From contig JAGGZG010000097.1 in the NCBI GenBank assembly GCA_021162125.1, positions 1 through 16,549 of the forward strand: a stretch of DNA of 16,549 bases, written 5' to 3'. The notes under the pieces are model-generated. The model ran no database searches. It was not told the DNA's origin and saw nothing but the letters and a program-made list of their open reading frames with translations. Source of the stretch: Anaerolineae bacterium. GTDB taxonomy: Bacteria; Chloroflexota; Anaerolineae; JACIWR01. Positions 7,145 through 14,579 of the stretch are shown piece after piece. A program made the position numbers and the translations under genes. Positions within the stretch are counted from its first letter, which is position 1. The number at the start of each line of letters is the position of its first letter.

Positions 7145-7213
7145 TGCCGCTATCGCCGCACTATCCATGAGCAAAGAGGGTTCCTCGCGGATTCGTGGGG
7201 CTATCGCCGGAAG

Positions 7214-7287
7214 GCCTGGACGTAAACGTCCAGGCTAAGAGGACGAAAGGCGCTAAAGCGCCCTGAGCCCGATGCTTGAGCATCGGG
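7214..7287 (-). repeat. Three-hairpin module, right (inverted) copy
   Basis: On the plus strand the order is H3' GCCTGGACGT-AA-ACGTCCAGGC (7214-7235), H2' GGCGCT-AA-AGCGCC (7249-7262), then H1' CCCGATGCTTGAGCATCGGG (7268-7287). H1' is the exact reverse complement of the left H1 core. Read on the minus strand, the stretch between H2 and H3 is TTCGTCCT, against TTCGTTCT in the left module. H3' differs from H3 by a C-G to T-A stem pair that keeps pairing. This places the two modules in inverted orientation around 6788-7144. Confidence 0.7.
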
Positions 7288-7402
7288 ACACCAACGCGAA
7301 CCCCACTATTCCACGTAGAACCGCAAAGAGCTGCCAGCGCAACGGTGGTAGCTTCTGTTAACGTGTTCCATCTTTCAGATTCAATGCTGGATGCTTTTCA
7401 TA

Positions 7403-7513
7403 GCGGAGCTCAGAAACCCGGTTTTTGGTTGAATCAGGAGGTCCTGTCGGGCAACGGGAAGCTCCGAAAGCGACACGCTGCTCGCTCAGACGGGAAAAAC
7501 CGGGTTTCTCCGC
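7403..7513. repeat. Long inverted repeat (15-bp perfect arms, 68-nt interior), MITE- or ncRNA-like
   Basis: The arms are AGAAACCCGGTTTTT (7412-7426) and AAAAACCGGGTTTCT (7495-7509). Outer GCGGA/TCCGC (7403-7407 and 7509-7513) extends the stem past a small bulge on the left arm. The 68-nt interior has no convincing coding frame. The element sits in the 408-bp stretch 7145-7552, which otherwise holds only the right hairpin module. It ends 39 bp before the DUF1385 start. It may be a miniature inverted-repeat element or a structured leader. Confidence 0.55.
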
Positions 7514-7552
7514 GAGCGGTAGAAATTTTCAGGCAGGGAGGAAATCGGTCAC

Positions 7553-8455
7553 GTGGGAAAATTTAATTACGGCGGTCAGGCAGTCATCGAAGGGGTGATG
7601 ATGCGCGGATCGAAAGTGATGGCCATCGCCGTGCGCGACCCGGCGGGGGAAATTGTGGTGCACAGCGAACCGCTGAACTCCGCGTTGTACAGCGGGATCA
7701 GTCGCTGGCCTTTCGTTCGCGCGCTCACTACGCTGTGGGACGCGCTTGGCCTGGGTATGCGCAGCCTGATGTATTCGGCGGACGTGGCGCTGGGTGAGGA
7801 GGAAGCGGATTTCAGTGGACCTCTCGGTTGGGGCACGGTGGCCATTTCCCTGGTACTGGGCATTGGCCTGTTCTTCATCACCCCCTCCCTGCTGGTCAGC
7901 TTGGTAGACCGCTGGCTCCCATCCTCGCTGTTGAGCAATCTGATCGAGGGGATTGTGCGTCTGGCACTGATTCTGCTTTACGTGTGGGCTGTGGGCCTCA
8001 TCCCGGACATTCGCCGCGTGTTCGCTTACCACGGCGCGGAGCACAAGACAATCAACGCTTACGAGGACGGCGCTCCCCTCACCCCGCAGAGCGTGGCCAC
8101 CTACACCACCGCTCACCCCCGTTGTGGCACGAGCTTCCTGCTGGTAGTGGTTGTCATCTCCGTGCTGATTTTCGCCCCGCTGGGACGGCCCTCGTTGTGG
8201 GTCCGCCTGACCACCCGCGTGTTGCTTATTCCGGTGATCGCCGGTATCTCGTACGAATTGATCCGCTTCAGCGCGGCTCACCGCCACAATCCGCTGATGA
8301 GAGCGCTGCTCGCGCCGGGATTGTTGCTGCAACGGCTCACCACCCGTGAGCCGGAACCCGCCATGCTGGAGGTGAGCATTGCCGCCCTGAAGCGCGTCCT
8401 GGCTGAGGAAGGCATGAAGGTGCCCGGCACTTTTTCTCAAGTGCCGGGCACCTAA
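7553..8455 (+). CDS. DUF1385 (YqhQ-like) membrane protein
   Basis: The product is 300 aa. It opens with the family signature YGGQAVIEGVMMRGS (6-20). Membrane segments are near 95-120, 132-150 and 195-210, with a further one near 220-235. Between them are the conserved putative metal-site motifs YHGAEHKTINAYE (159-171) and HPRCGTSF (188-195). The family is widespread and resembles a metal-dependent membrane protein, but its biochemical role is not established as far as I know. The start is GTG 7553 with GGGAGG about 11 nt upstream, a little far. The last 12 residues (KVPGTFSQVPGT) are encoded by a palindromic repeat at 8418-8453, just before the stop. That tail was therefore probably added by repeat insertion. 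The gene is convergent with the LysM gene, 9 bp apart. Confidence 0.92.
   Translation: MGKFNYGGQAVIEGVMMRGSKVMAIAVRDPAGEIVVHSEPLNSALYSGISRWPFVRALTTLWDALGLGMRSLMYSADVALGEEEADFSGPLGWGTVAISLVLGIGLFFITPSLLVSLVDRWLPSSLLSNLIEGIVRLALILLYVWAVGLIPDIRRVFAYHGAEHKTINAYEDGAPLTPQSVATYTTAHPRCGTSFLLVVVVISVLIFAPLGRPSLWVRLTTRVLLIPVIAGISYELIRFSAAHRHNPLMRALLAPGLLLQRLTTREPEPAMLEVSIAALKRVLAEEGMKVPGTFSQVPGT
8418..8453. repeat. Perfect 15-bp-stem hairpin at the end of the DUF1385 gene
   Basis: AGGTGCCCGGCACTT and its exact complement AAGTGCCGGGCACCT are separated by TTTCTC. The hairpin is translated as the last 12 residues of the DUF1385 protein, and the TAA stop starts at its last bases. The same stem occurs at 9741-9773. 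It could also act as a two-way terminator between the convergent genes, though no long T-run follows. Confidence 0.75.
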
Positions 8456-8464
8456 GTACTTTAT

Positions 8465-9715
8465 TCAACGCCAGGTGAAGGTCTTTGATGGGCTGCTCGG
8501 TCCCGCCGGTACGCCCTGCCAGGTCCCGTCCGGGCGAGTGCCCGTGCGCCGCATCACCGTCACGTCCCAACTGAAGAGATGCGATTTAGCCTCCGAGGGA
8601 GGGTGCAGGTCGGCTGGCACGCGCCAGGCCGTGGCCCGGGTCCACACCTCGGTGGGTTGTACGTCCTCCCCGTGAACAATTCGCAGGCGCAACACGTACC
8701 ACTCGTCCGCGGCCAGGATGCCCACGGAGGCCCAGTTGAGTAAGATGATCTCGTCCTCCTCGAACATCGTCCCATCCGGCGGAGCCAACAGGACGGGAGC
8801 GCCGTAGGGAGGCGTGGGAGTGGCGGTCGGGCCTGGCGTGGCGGTCGGCGTCGGCGTTGGGGTGGGCGTGCCCAGGGGGATCACTAGCTCCTGCTCCTCC
8901 TGGACGAGTGATGGGTCCTCGATTCCGTTCGCCTCCATGATGCGCTCGATGGGCACACCGTAGCGCTCGGCGATCCCGCTCAGAGTCTCGCCGGACTGCA
9001 CTACATGGGTGATGGTGACGGGCAGGGCAACGGGCGTTACGGTTATCAGGCCGCCGCTGGGGATGATTAACACCTCGCCAGGGTGCAGGATGTACGACTC
9101 GGTGAGACCATTGGCGGCCAGGATGGCCTCCTCCGTAGTACCGTACAGGGCAGCGATGGAGTAGAAGCTCTCTCCGGAGCGGACGGTGTGGGTGATGGGC
9201 ACGACAGGTGTGGGCGTGCTCGTGCTGGTCGGGGTGGCTCTCCGCGTCGCCGTGGCCGTGGGCGATGGCAGACCGGTGACGGCCAGAGTTGGCGTTGGCG
9301 GCACGGTCGCCGTGGGTTCCATTGGTGAGGTCTGCGAGCTGACGAGGGGCTGAAATAGCTTCCAGGCCACCAGCCCAACGACCAGCACGACGACCAACGT
9401 CACCGCCACGCGCAACACCACCGGATGAAGGAACCACCGGCGACGGGGAGGCGGGGCTAACGAGGCTCCACACATCATGCACTGCCGGGCCCGGCGGGCA
9501 ACGGGCGCACCGCACTGTGGGCAAGTCCTCTCTGCCGCAGGCCCTGTTTCAACAGCCGGTTCCTCGGCAGCCGGAGCCGACTCCACAGATTCCTCCGCCT
9601 CCGCCGGCAAAGCCGCGCCACACATCAGACAGGTGGTAGCTCGTTCCGCGACCCGTGCGCCACAGCGGGGACAGTACCGCTTTGTGTCTTTTTGCTTTTT
9701 CCGCGTTATTTCCAT
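8465..9715 (-). CDS. Zinc-ribbon, membrane-anchored, twin-LysM protein
   Basis: From ATG 9715 the product is 416 aa. Two zinc ribbons lie at the N-terminus (C15/C18/C29/C32 and C65/C68/C79/C82), each CxxCG...CxxCG. An Ala/Glu-rich linker precedes the second. A single membrane helix is near 98-118. A Thr/Pro linker (130-172) leads to LysM 1 (about 176-220) and LysM 2 (about 236-281). A second Thr/Pro linker (283-303) leads to a C-terminal beta-sandwich-like domain (about 306-416), perhaps Ig/FnIII-like. LysM binds N-acetylglucosamine polymers, so the outer part probably contacts cell-wall or matrix glycan while the ribbons stay in the cytoplasm. I preferred ATG 9715 over the upstream TTG 9760, which lies inside a hairpin repeat; no strong Shine-Dalgarno is visible for either. 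It may be the last gene of a series with the thioesterase. Confidence 0.9.
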   Translation of the reverse strand: MEITRKKQKDTKRYCPRCGARVAERATTCLMCGAALPAEAEESVESAPAAEEPAVETGPAAERTCPQCGAPVARRARQCMMCGASLAPPPRRRWFLHPVVLRVAVTLVVVLVVGLVAWKLFQPLVSSQTSPMEPTATVPPTPTLAVTGLPSPTATATRRATPTSTSTPTPVVPITHTVRSGESFYSIAALYGTTEEAILAANGLTESYILHPGEVLIIPSGGLITVTPVALPVTITHVVQSGETLSGIAERYGVPIERIMEANGIEDPSLVQEEQELVIPLGTPTPTPTPTATPGPTATPTPPYGAPVLLAPPDGTMFEEDEIILLNWASVGILAADEWYVLRLRIVHGEDVQPTEVWTRATAWRVPADLHPPSEAKSHLFSWDVTVMRRTGTRPDGTWQGVPAGPSSPSKTFTWR

Positions 9716-9740
9716 AATGCTAAAGCTGCTCGTCGTCTTC

Positions 9741-9773
9741 AGGTGCCCGGCACTTGGCAAGTGCCGGGCACCT
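9741..9773. repeat. Perfect 15-bp-stem hairpin between thioesterase and LysM genes
   Basis: It has the same 15-nt arms as the hairpin at 8418-8453, here with a 3-nt loop GGC. It occupies most of the 60-bp gap between the thioesterase stop and the LysM start. On the plus strand it is followed by TTATTATTT; on the minus strand no T-run follows. If transcribed from the HD/thioesterase side it could attenuate LysM expression or protect the upstream mRNA end. Confidence 0.75.
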
Positions 9774-9775
9774 TA

Positions 9776-10198
9776 TTATTTCTCGGAGATCAAATAAGTA
9801 GCCGAGCCTTTGGCGATCAGCCGGCCAGCTTCGTCGGTCACGTCGCCCTCGGCCAGGGCCAAGCGCGAGCCACGTTGCACTACCCACCCGGAACTCATCA
9901 GTCGCCCGTTCAGCTCACGCACCGAGGTCAGAAAATGAAGTTGCATCTCCACGGTGGTGATCCACTGCCCCTCCTCCACCACGCTCCACACAGCAAGCCC
10001 GGTCACCGAATCCACGAGCGAGAGTGGGACGCCGCCGTGGAGGGTGCCGTAGATATTGGCCAGGGCTGGACTTAAAGGCACGGCGATTTTGGCCCGTCCC
10101 TCGCCAAACTCAACGAGTTCAATCCCCCACTGGACAAAGAAGGGGATGCGAGTCATCACCGGCCGCAGTTGCTCAAGAGTGAAGTGCTCCCAGTTCAC
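9776..10198 (-). CDS. PaaI-type hotdog thioesterase
   Basis: The product is 140 aa, the usual length for the PaaI/4HBT class of acyl-CoA thioesterases. The signature NIYGTLHGGVPLSLVDSVTG (48-67) shows the N-x-x-G-x-x-HGG active-site segment followed by D63. The family hydrolyses acyl- or aryl-CoA thioesters in the cytoplasm as homo-oligomers. The substrate cannot be told from sequence. The start is GTG 10198, overlapping the stop of the HD gene by 4 bases (GTGA), so the two are translationally coupled. It has no Shine-Dalgarno of its own, which fits coupling. Confidence 0.93.
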   Translation of the reverse strand: MNWEHFTLEQLRPVMTRIPFFVQWGIELVEFGEGRAKIAVPLSPALANIYGTLHGGVPLSLVDSVTGLAVWSVVEEGQWITTVEMQLHFLTSVRELNGRLMSSGWVVQRGSRLALAEGDVTDEAGRLIAKGSATYLISEK

Positions 10199-10764
10199 GC
10201 CGTGCCTCGTAGACCCAGCTCGTCGGCGATGCCTTTCATCGCCTCCAGCACCACGCCGATGTGCTCGCGAAGCTCCACTCCTAACTCAGCCGCTCCCTGC
10301 TCAATGTCCCCGCGATTGACCCCGGCGGCGAAGCTTTTGTCCTTCCACTTCTTGCGTACAGATTTGATCTTCACGTCGAAGATGCTTTTCGAGGGGCGAA
10401 CCAGCGCCACGGCGACGATCAGGCCGGTCAGTTCGTCCACGGCAAAAAGCGTCTTCTCCATCAGCGAGTCGCGGGTAATGCCGGTGTAGGGAGCGTGGGA
10501 AAGCACAGCGCGGATGATTTCCTCGGGCCAGCCCCGCTGGCGCAGAATCTCCGCCCCGGCGAAGGGATGCTCCTCGGCGGTGGGATGCTGCTCGTAGTCG
10601 AAGTCGTGCACCAGCCCCACCACTCCCCATAACTCCTCGTCCTCGCCGAAACGACGGGCGTAAGCGCGCATGGCCGCCTCCACAGCCAGCGCGTGTTTGA
10701 TTAGATTCGGGCTCTTGGTATACTCGTTCAGCAAAGCCCAGGCGTCCTCTCTCGTTGGTTGCAT
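10195..10764 (-). CDS. HD-domain phosphohydrolase-like protein
   Basis: From ATG 10764 the product is 189 aa. The HD pattern is visible: H24 in LIKHALAVEAAM, then the HD pair H53-D54 in LVHDFDYEQHP, further His in EEHPFAG (H66) and SHAPY (H90), and a late Asp in FAVDELTGLI (D110). These suit a metal-dependent phosphohydrolase; the substrate is unknown. The frame is open to 10809, but ATG 10764 has GGAGG 7 nt upstream and lies about 37 nt after a strong promoter, so the longer start is rejected. It is coupled to the thioesterase by a 4-base overlap. Confidence 0.92.
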   Translation of the reverse strand: MQPTREDAWALLNEYTKSPNLIKHALAVEAAMRAYARRFGEDEELWGVVGLVHDFDYEQHPTAEEHPFAGAEILRQRGWPEEIIRAVLSHAPYTGITRDSLMEKTLFAVDELTGLIVAVALVRPSKSIFDVKIKSVRKKWKDKSFAAGVNRGDIEQGAAELGVELREHIGVVLEAMKGIADELGLRGTA

Positions 10765-10807
10765 CGTCTCTCCTCCTGGCACGAAGAAAACTTCACATCG
10801 GCGTCCC

Positions 10808-10836
10808 ATTATACTCCAAGCCCACGGATTTGTCCA
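10808..10836 (-). promoter_or_regulatory. Sigma70-like promoter of the HD/thioesterase genes
   Basis: On the minus strand: TGGACA (10836-10831, 5 of 6), a 17-bp spacer, then TATAAT (10813-10808, perfect). The expected start of transcription is near 10801, leaving a leader of about 37 nt with GGAGG before ATG 10764. Confidence 0.75.
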
Positions 10837-10909
10837 CCTAAACTACCCCGACAACGTTGCGTTGACCCTCACCCGACAGGGGGATAGCGCGGCAAATCCC
10901 TGGGGAGCA

Positions 10910-10931
10910 CGAGGGGACACCCCTCGTTTTT
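10910..10931 (+). terminator. Intrinsic-terminator-like hairpin in a divergent intergenic region
   Basis: CGAGGGG-ACA-CCCCTCG (10910-10926) is followed at once by TTTTT (10927-10931), the classical plus-strand terminator form. There is no plus-strand gene ending upstream; it lies between two divergent promoters, about 60 bp before the glycosyltransferase promoter. It could shield that promoter from antisense readthrough or end a short unannotated RNA. Confidence 0.6.
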
Positions 10932-10992
10932 CTCTCCCTCCATACCTTGTGAGTAGCATCGACTTGTTGCCCTATCCCGGCAGGCGCAGTGT

Positions 10993-11021
10993 TTGCTAGA
11001 TATGACGCACCAGGCTATAAT
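10993..11021 (+). promoter_or_regulatory. Sigma70-like promoter of the GT39 gene
   Basis: TTGCTA (10993-10998, 4 of 6), a 17-bp spacer, then TATAAT (11016-11021, perfect). Transcription would start near 11028, about 40 nt before ATG 11067. This argues against the longer frame that opens at 10989, inside the promoter. Confidence 0.75.
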
Positions 11022-11066
11022 ATCCTACATCAAAGACGCGAACAGATCAGGAGGAACCACTCCACA

Positions 11067-12992
11067 ATGAACTCGACCACACGCATGTTCCTGTTGTTGC
11101 TGGTCCTCTTACTGGCCTTTGGCCTGCGGGTTTACCGCCTGGACTATCAGGACCTGTGGGGCGACGAGGCTTATAGCGTGTACGTGAGTCGCATGGCCCT
11201 GCCGAGTGTTGTCCGGGGCGGGGTAGACACCCATCCTCCCCTTTATCACATTCTGCTCCACTTCCTGATGGGTCTGGCGGGCGATAGTGTGTTCGCCTTG
11301 CGCTTTCTTCCCCTTGCTGCCAGCCTGCTGCTCGTGCCATTAGCCTACCGTCTGGGACGAGCCACTTTCGATGAGCCAACCGGCTTCCTGGCCGCGTTCC
11401 TGTGTGCCATCGCCCCTTTCCAGGTCTACTACGCCCAGGAGACACGGATGTACAGCCTGGCTACCCTGGGCAGCGCTCTCTCCGTATGGTACTGTTTGCG
11501 GCTCCTCCGCCCCGGCACCAGCCCGCACGAGCGACGATGGCCACTGTGGGGAGGCTACGTGCTGGCCACCGAGATGGCTCTATACAGCCACTACTACGCC
11601 TTTTTCGTCGTAGCCGCCCAGGCCATTCTGATCCTGGCCCTGGCCTTGGCGATGAAGTGGCGCAGCCGTTCAGACCTGGTGCGCTGGCCGGCCGTTTTTG
11701 CCCTGCTGGCCCTGTCCTACGTCCCGTGGATCATGGCCCAGATGAGTTTCCTGGGAAGCAAAGCCGATGCGCGTTACGACGAATATAGCCTGGCCTTCCT
11801 GTTCGAGATCACCCGGCGCACTATCACCGCCTTCAGTCTGGGCACAACGATTCACCCTCCTGTAACTTCGTATCTGATGCCCGGCTTCATCGTCTTGCTC
11901 ACCGGCGGGCTGATTAGTGCCCTGCGCAGAGGTGGGGATAAACGGTGGAAAAGTTGGCTTGTCATCCTGTGGCTGATGGTCCCGCTGGCCCTGGCCTGGG
12001 TGGTCAACCCAGTCATGCCCTTTTTTTACGAACGCTATCTGCTGGTCTGCGCGCCGGCTTTCGCTATCCTGATAGCGGCTGGCCTGCGACGAATGGCACG
12101 CTGGCACGGGGCGGCACTGGCCGTGGGTCTGATTTTCGTCACTGCAACCAGTTCCTATGCGCTGAGGGGCTACTACTTCGATGGGACTTTCAGCAAGGGG
12201 CAATACGGGAGGATGATGGCATACGTGGAGAGGCACGCCCAGGATGGCGACCTCCTGCTTCTGGATAACCCCCTCCAGACGGGGCTGTTTGACTATTACC
12301 GACCGGCTGGTGTGGATGCACACTTCCTGAGCCGCGATGTCCTTATGGATGACGCCCGCACCGATCAGGAGTTGGCCCGGCTGACGGCCGGTCATCCTCG
12401 CGTGTGGCTAGTGATGTTCGGCAACCCGGCCGAGTACGATCCCCACTACCGGGCCGAGAGTTGGTTGGCCGCCCACGGCAGCAAGGCTTTTTACCAGGGG
12501 TTTCTCGACGCCACCCTGTCTCTTTACGTGATGACCCTGGCCGAGGAAAGTGTAATCCAGCAGCCGTTGCGGGCCAATCTGGACAATCAAGTGATGCTCG
12601 TGGGCTACAGCCTAAATACGCCCCAAATCCTGGCCGGCGAGACTTTGCTGCTCACCCTCACATGGCAGGCCCTGGCTGACGTGAGCACGTCCTACACCGT
12701 GTTCACCCATCTGCTAGACGGCGACAACCGGATATGGGCTCAGGTGGACAGCATACCTGTGGGCGGCACCTATCCCACCAGCGAGTGGTCGGTGGGCGAA
12801 GTAGTGACCGACAACTACGCCTTGCTTATCCCCGGCGACGCTCCACCCGGCGAGTACACCCTGGAGGCGGGCATGTACGAACTGGCCACCCTGGAGCGAC
12901 TGCCTGTAGTAGATGATGCTGGTCGGAAGGTGGGCGATCACGTGATTCTGGGCACAGTGGAGGTACTCTCTAGACGCGGGGAGGGCTACTGA
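11067..12992 (+). CDS. GT39/PMT-type membrane glycosyltransferase with C-terminal beta domain
   Basis: From ATG 11067 the product is 641 aa. A first membrane helix (7-20) is followed by the extracytoplasmic motif DLWGDEAYS with D33/E34, the acidic pair expected in the GT39 / ArnT / PMT_2 fold. A second motif, GGVDTHPPLYH, lies at 51-61. About ten further hydrophobic segments run to about residue 380. These enzymes transfer a sugar from a lipid-phosphate donor on the outer face of the membrane; donor and acceptor are unknown here. Residues about 520-635 form a soluble, beta-rich domain of a kind I associate with large Chloroflexota GT39 proteins. The start is supported by AGGAGG (11049-11054, 12 nt upstream) and by the promoter ending at 11021. 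It appears to be a single-gene unit. Confidence 0.9.
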   Translation: MNSTTRMFLLLLVLLLAFGLRVYRLDYQDLWGDEAYSVYVSRMALPSVVRGGVDTHPPLYHILLHFLMGLAGDSVFALRFLPLAASLLLVPLAYRLGRATFDEPTGFLAAFLCAIAPFQVYYAQETRMYSLATLGSALSVWYCLRLLRPGTSPHERRWPLWGGYVLATEMALYSHYYAFFVVAAQAILILALALAMKWRSRSDLVRWPAVFALLALSYVPWIMAQMSFLGSKADARYDEYSLAFLFEITRRTITAFSLGTTIHPPVTSYLMPGFIVLLTGGLISALRRGGDKRWKSWLVILWLMVPLALAWVVNPVMPFFYERYLLVCAPAFAILIAAGLRRMARWHGAALAVGLIFVTATSSYALRGYYFDGTFSKGQYGRMMAYVERHAQDGDLLLLDNPLQTGLFDYYRPAGVDAHFLSRDVLMDDARTDQELARLTAGHPRVWLVMFGNPAEYDPHYRAESWLAAHGSKAFYQGFLDATLSLYVMTLAEESVIQQPLRANLDNQVMLVGYSLNTPQILAGETLLLTLTWQALADVSTSYTVFTHLLDGDNRIWAQVDSIPVGGTYPTSEWSVGEVVTDNYALLIPGDAPPGEYTLEAGMYELATLERLPVVDDAGRKVGDHVILGTVEVLSRRGEGY

Positions 12993-13008
12993 AGCTCAGG
13001 GCTGAGCT
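12993..13008 (+). terminator. Weak hairpin abutting the GT39 stop codon
   Basis: AGCTCA-GGGC-TGAGCT starts on the base after the TGA stop. The stem is only 6 bp and no T-run follows, so it is a weak terminator candidate. The rest of the 96-bp convergent gap to 13088 shows nothing else clear. Confidence 0.25.
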
Positions 13009-13088
13009 CGGGGCAGATGAGCTGTAGGGGAAAATACTGATCCGTTGATGTCCTGGAATCCGTGTTCTTAGCTGCCTCCGGCGGTATA

Positions 13089-14417
13089 TCAGCCCTGGTA
13101 CTCACGCACTACGTGCAGCTCCTCGCCCACCATCCGCCAGGCGCGGCGTTCGGCCTCGTAGATGATGCGCTCCTCGTCCAGGGTCAGCAACTCTCGGTCG
13201 CGCATCAGCCAGCGACCGGCCACCATCACATGCCGCACGTCCCCCGCTTTGGCCGCGTAGATAACGTTGGCGATCAGGTTGTGGCGCGGGCGCAGGTGGG
13301 GCTGGTGAAAGTCGAGGATGATCAGGTCGGCGGCGCGGTCAGGAGCGATGACCCCGCTCTGCGGGAATCCCATCGCCCGTGCGCCGTTTTGCGTCGCCAG
13401 GCGGAGCACGAGATCACCGGGCAGGAGTTGCGGGTCCAAGCGGGCGTTCTTGTGCATCAACGCGGCCAACTTGGCCTCCTCCAGCATGTCCAGATCGTTG
13501 TTGGACGCTGTCCCGTCTGTGCCCAGGGCGACGTTGATCCCCCGCGCCAGCATGTCCGGTAGCGGCGGCACGCCCATGCCCAGCTTCATGTAGCAGCCCG
13601 TGCAACTGGCCACGGTCACGCCCTTCTCGGCCAGGATGGACAGGTCTTCGTCGTTCACGTAGATGCAGTGCGCGGCAATGGCCGGCCCATCGAAGAGACC
13701 CAGGCGGGCCAGGTGGGCAACCGGCGTGCGCCCGTGCTCGGCCAGCGAGTTATCTACCTGCTCCTGCGATTCGGCCACGTGCAGGTGCACGCCCACCCCC
13801 AGCGCCGCCGCCTGTTCTGCCACCTGGGTCAGGAAAGCTGGCGAGCAGACGTAGGGCGAATGCGGCCCCAGCACGGTGTGGATGCGTCCGTCCGCCGCAC
13901 CTTGCCAGCGCTGCACGAAGTCCACCGTTAGATCGAGGGTGGTGCCGCCTATCTCCTGCTCCGCCCCCAGACCGAACACGCACCAGGCCAACGTGGCCCG
14001 CAGTCCCGACTGCTCCACCACCTCGGCCACGCGATCCATCCAGAAGTAGTGATCGGCGAAGCCGACCGTGCCGCAGCGGATCATCTCCGCCGCAGCCAGA
14101 GCCGCGCCCCAGTACACGTCCTCCTCGGTCAGCGCCGATTCCGCCACCCAGATGCGCTCGTTGAACCAGCGGTCCAGGGGCAAGTCCTCGGCCCAGCCCC
14201 GGACTAGGGTCATCGGCGCGTGAGTGTGAGCGTTGAAGAAGCCGGGCATCACCACCTGGTCGGTGGCGTCCAGCACCTCGTCGGGGACAAAGCCGTCGGG
14301 CACCGCTCCCACCGCTTGAATGACCCCATCGGCGATGGCAACGTCGCTGCCCTTCAGAACCTCGTCCGGCTGGTCGAGGGTGATGACGTCGGCATTTTTG
14401 ATGAGAACTTTCGGCAT
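13089..14417 (-). CDS. Amidohydrolase, S-adenosylhomocysteine / 5'-methylthioadenosine deaminase-like (MtaD/SsnA group)
   Basis: The product is 442 aa, the normal length. Metal and catalytic motifs of the amidohydrolase superfamily are intact: H64-T-H66 in FNAHTHAPM, GPHSPYVCS (184-192), H211/H213/E216 in HLHVAES, H250 in AHCIYVN and D301 in LGTDGTASNNDLDM. The GPHSPY and TDGTASNNDLDM segments fit the MTA/SAH deaminase branch, which hydrolyses the adenine amino group of SAH or MTA in methyl-group salvage. The loop before the last metal ligand reads SCTGCYMKLGMG, whereas close relatives usually have an S-N-M/L-K-L-A-S-G type loop, so the substrate may differ. ATG 14417 has GGGAGG 5-6 nt upstream. 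The nearest upstream DNA is a MITE-like element; no clear promoter was found. Confidence 0.9.
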   Translation of the reverse strand: MPKVLIKNADVITLDQPDEVLKGSDVAIADGVIQAVGAVPDGFVPDEVLDATDQVVMPGFFNAHTHAPMTLVRGWAEDLPLDRWFNERIWVAESALTEEDVYWGAALAAAEMIRCGTVGFADHYFWMDRVAEVVEQSGLRATLAWCVFGLGAEQEIGGTTLDLTVDFVQRWQGAADGRIHTVLGPHSPYVCSPAFLTQVAEQAAALGVGVHLHVAESQEQVDNSLAEHGRTPVAHLARLGLFDGPAIAAHCIYVNDEDLSILAEKGVTVASCTGCYMKLGMGVPPLPDMLARGINVALGTDGTASNNDLDMLEEAKLAALMHKNARLDPQLLPGDLVLRLATQNGARAMGFPQSGVIAPDRAADLIILDFHQPHLRPRHNLIANVIYAAKAGDVRHVMVAGRWLMRDRELLTLDEERIIYEAERRAWRMVGEELHVVREYQG

Positions 14418-14444
14418 TCGGCCCTCCCGCGATGTGAGTCATTC

Positions 14445-14572
14445 GACAATGTTACATTTCACCGAAGACAGTCCTCACCTCCGCCCTCCGCTTCGCTTCG
14501 GGCACCCCCTCTCCCAAACTTGGGAGAGGGGGCTGGGAGGTGAGGGCCTGCCGCGATCAATCTAACGTTGTC
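14445..14572. mobile_element. MITE-like palindromic element (about 128 bp)
   Basis: Terminal inverted repeats GACAATGTTA (14445-14454) and TAACGTTGTC (14563-14572) match at 9 of 10. Inside are an inverted pair CCTCACCTCC / GGAGGTGAGG (14473-14482 and 14536-14545) and a perfect 13-bp hairpin CCCCCTCTCCCAA-AC-TTGGGAGAGGGGG (14505-14532). No coding frame is supported. No clear target-site duplication was seen. Its right end is 7 bp from the end of the gene remnant at 14580. Confidence 0.55.
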
Positions 14573-14579
14573 AAAGTAA

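Noticed and set aside
6371..7513. CRISPR array or integron-like array
   Set aside because: The repeats are palindromic modules of mixed type without regular spacers, and no cas or integrase gene is present.
7529..8440. 303-aa minus-strand frame opposite the DUF1385 gene
   Set aside because: His/Gln/Arg-rich composition with no recognisable domain, fully overlapping a conserved family gene; a shadow frame.
9716..9760. TTG start at 9760 for the LysM protein
   Set aside because: The codon sits in a palindromic repeat and adds 15 residues without function. ATG 9715 directly precedes the zinc ribbon region.
10989..11066. Upstream ATG for the GT39 protein
   Set aside because: It lies inside the promoter, before the expected transcription start. 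ATG 11067 has AGGAGG upstream and gives a normal membrane N-terminus.
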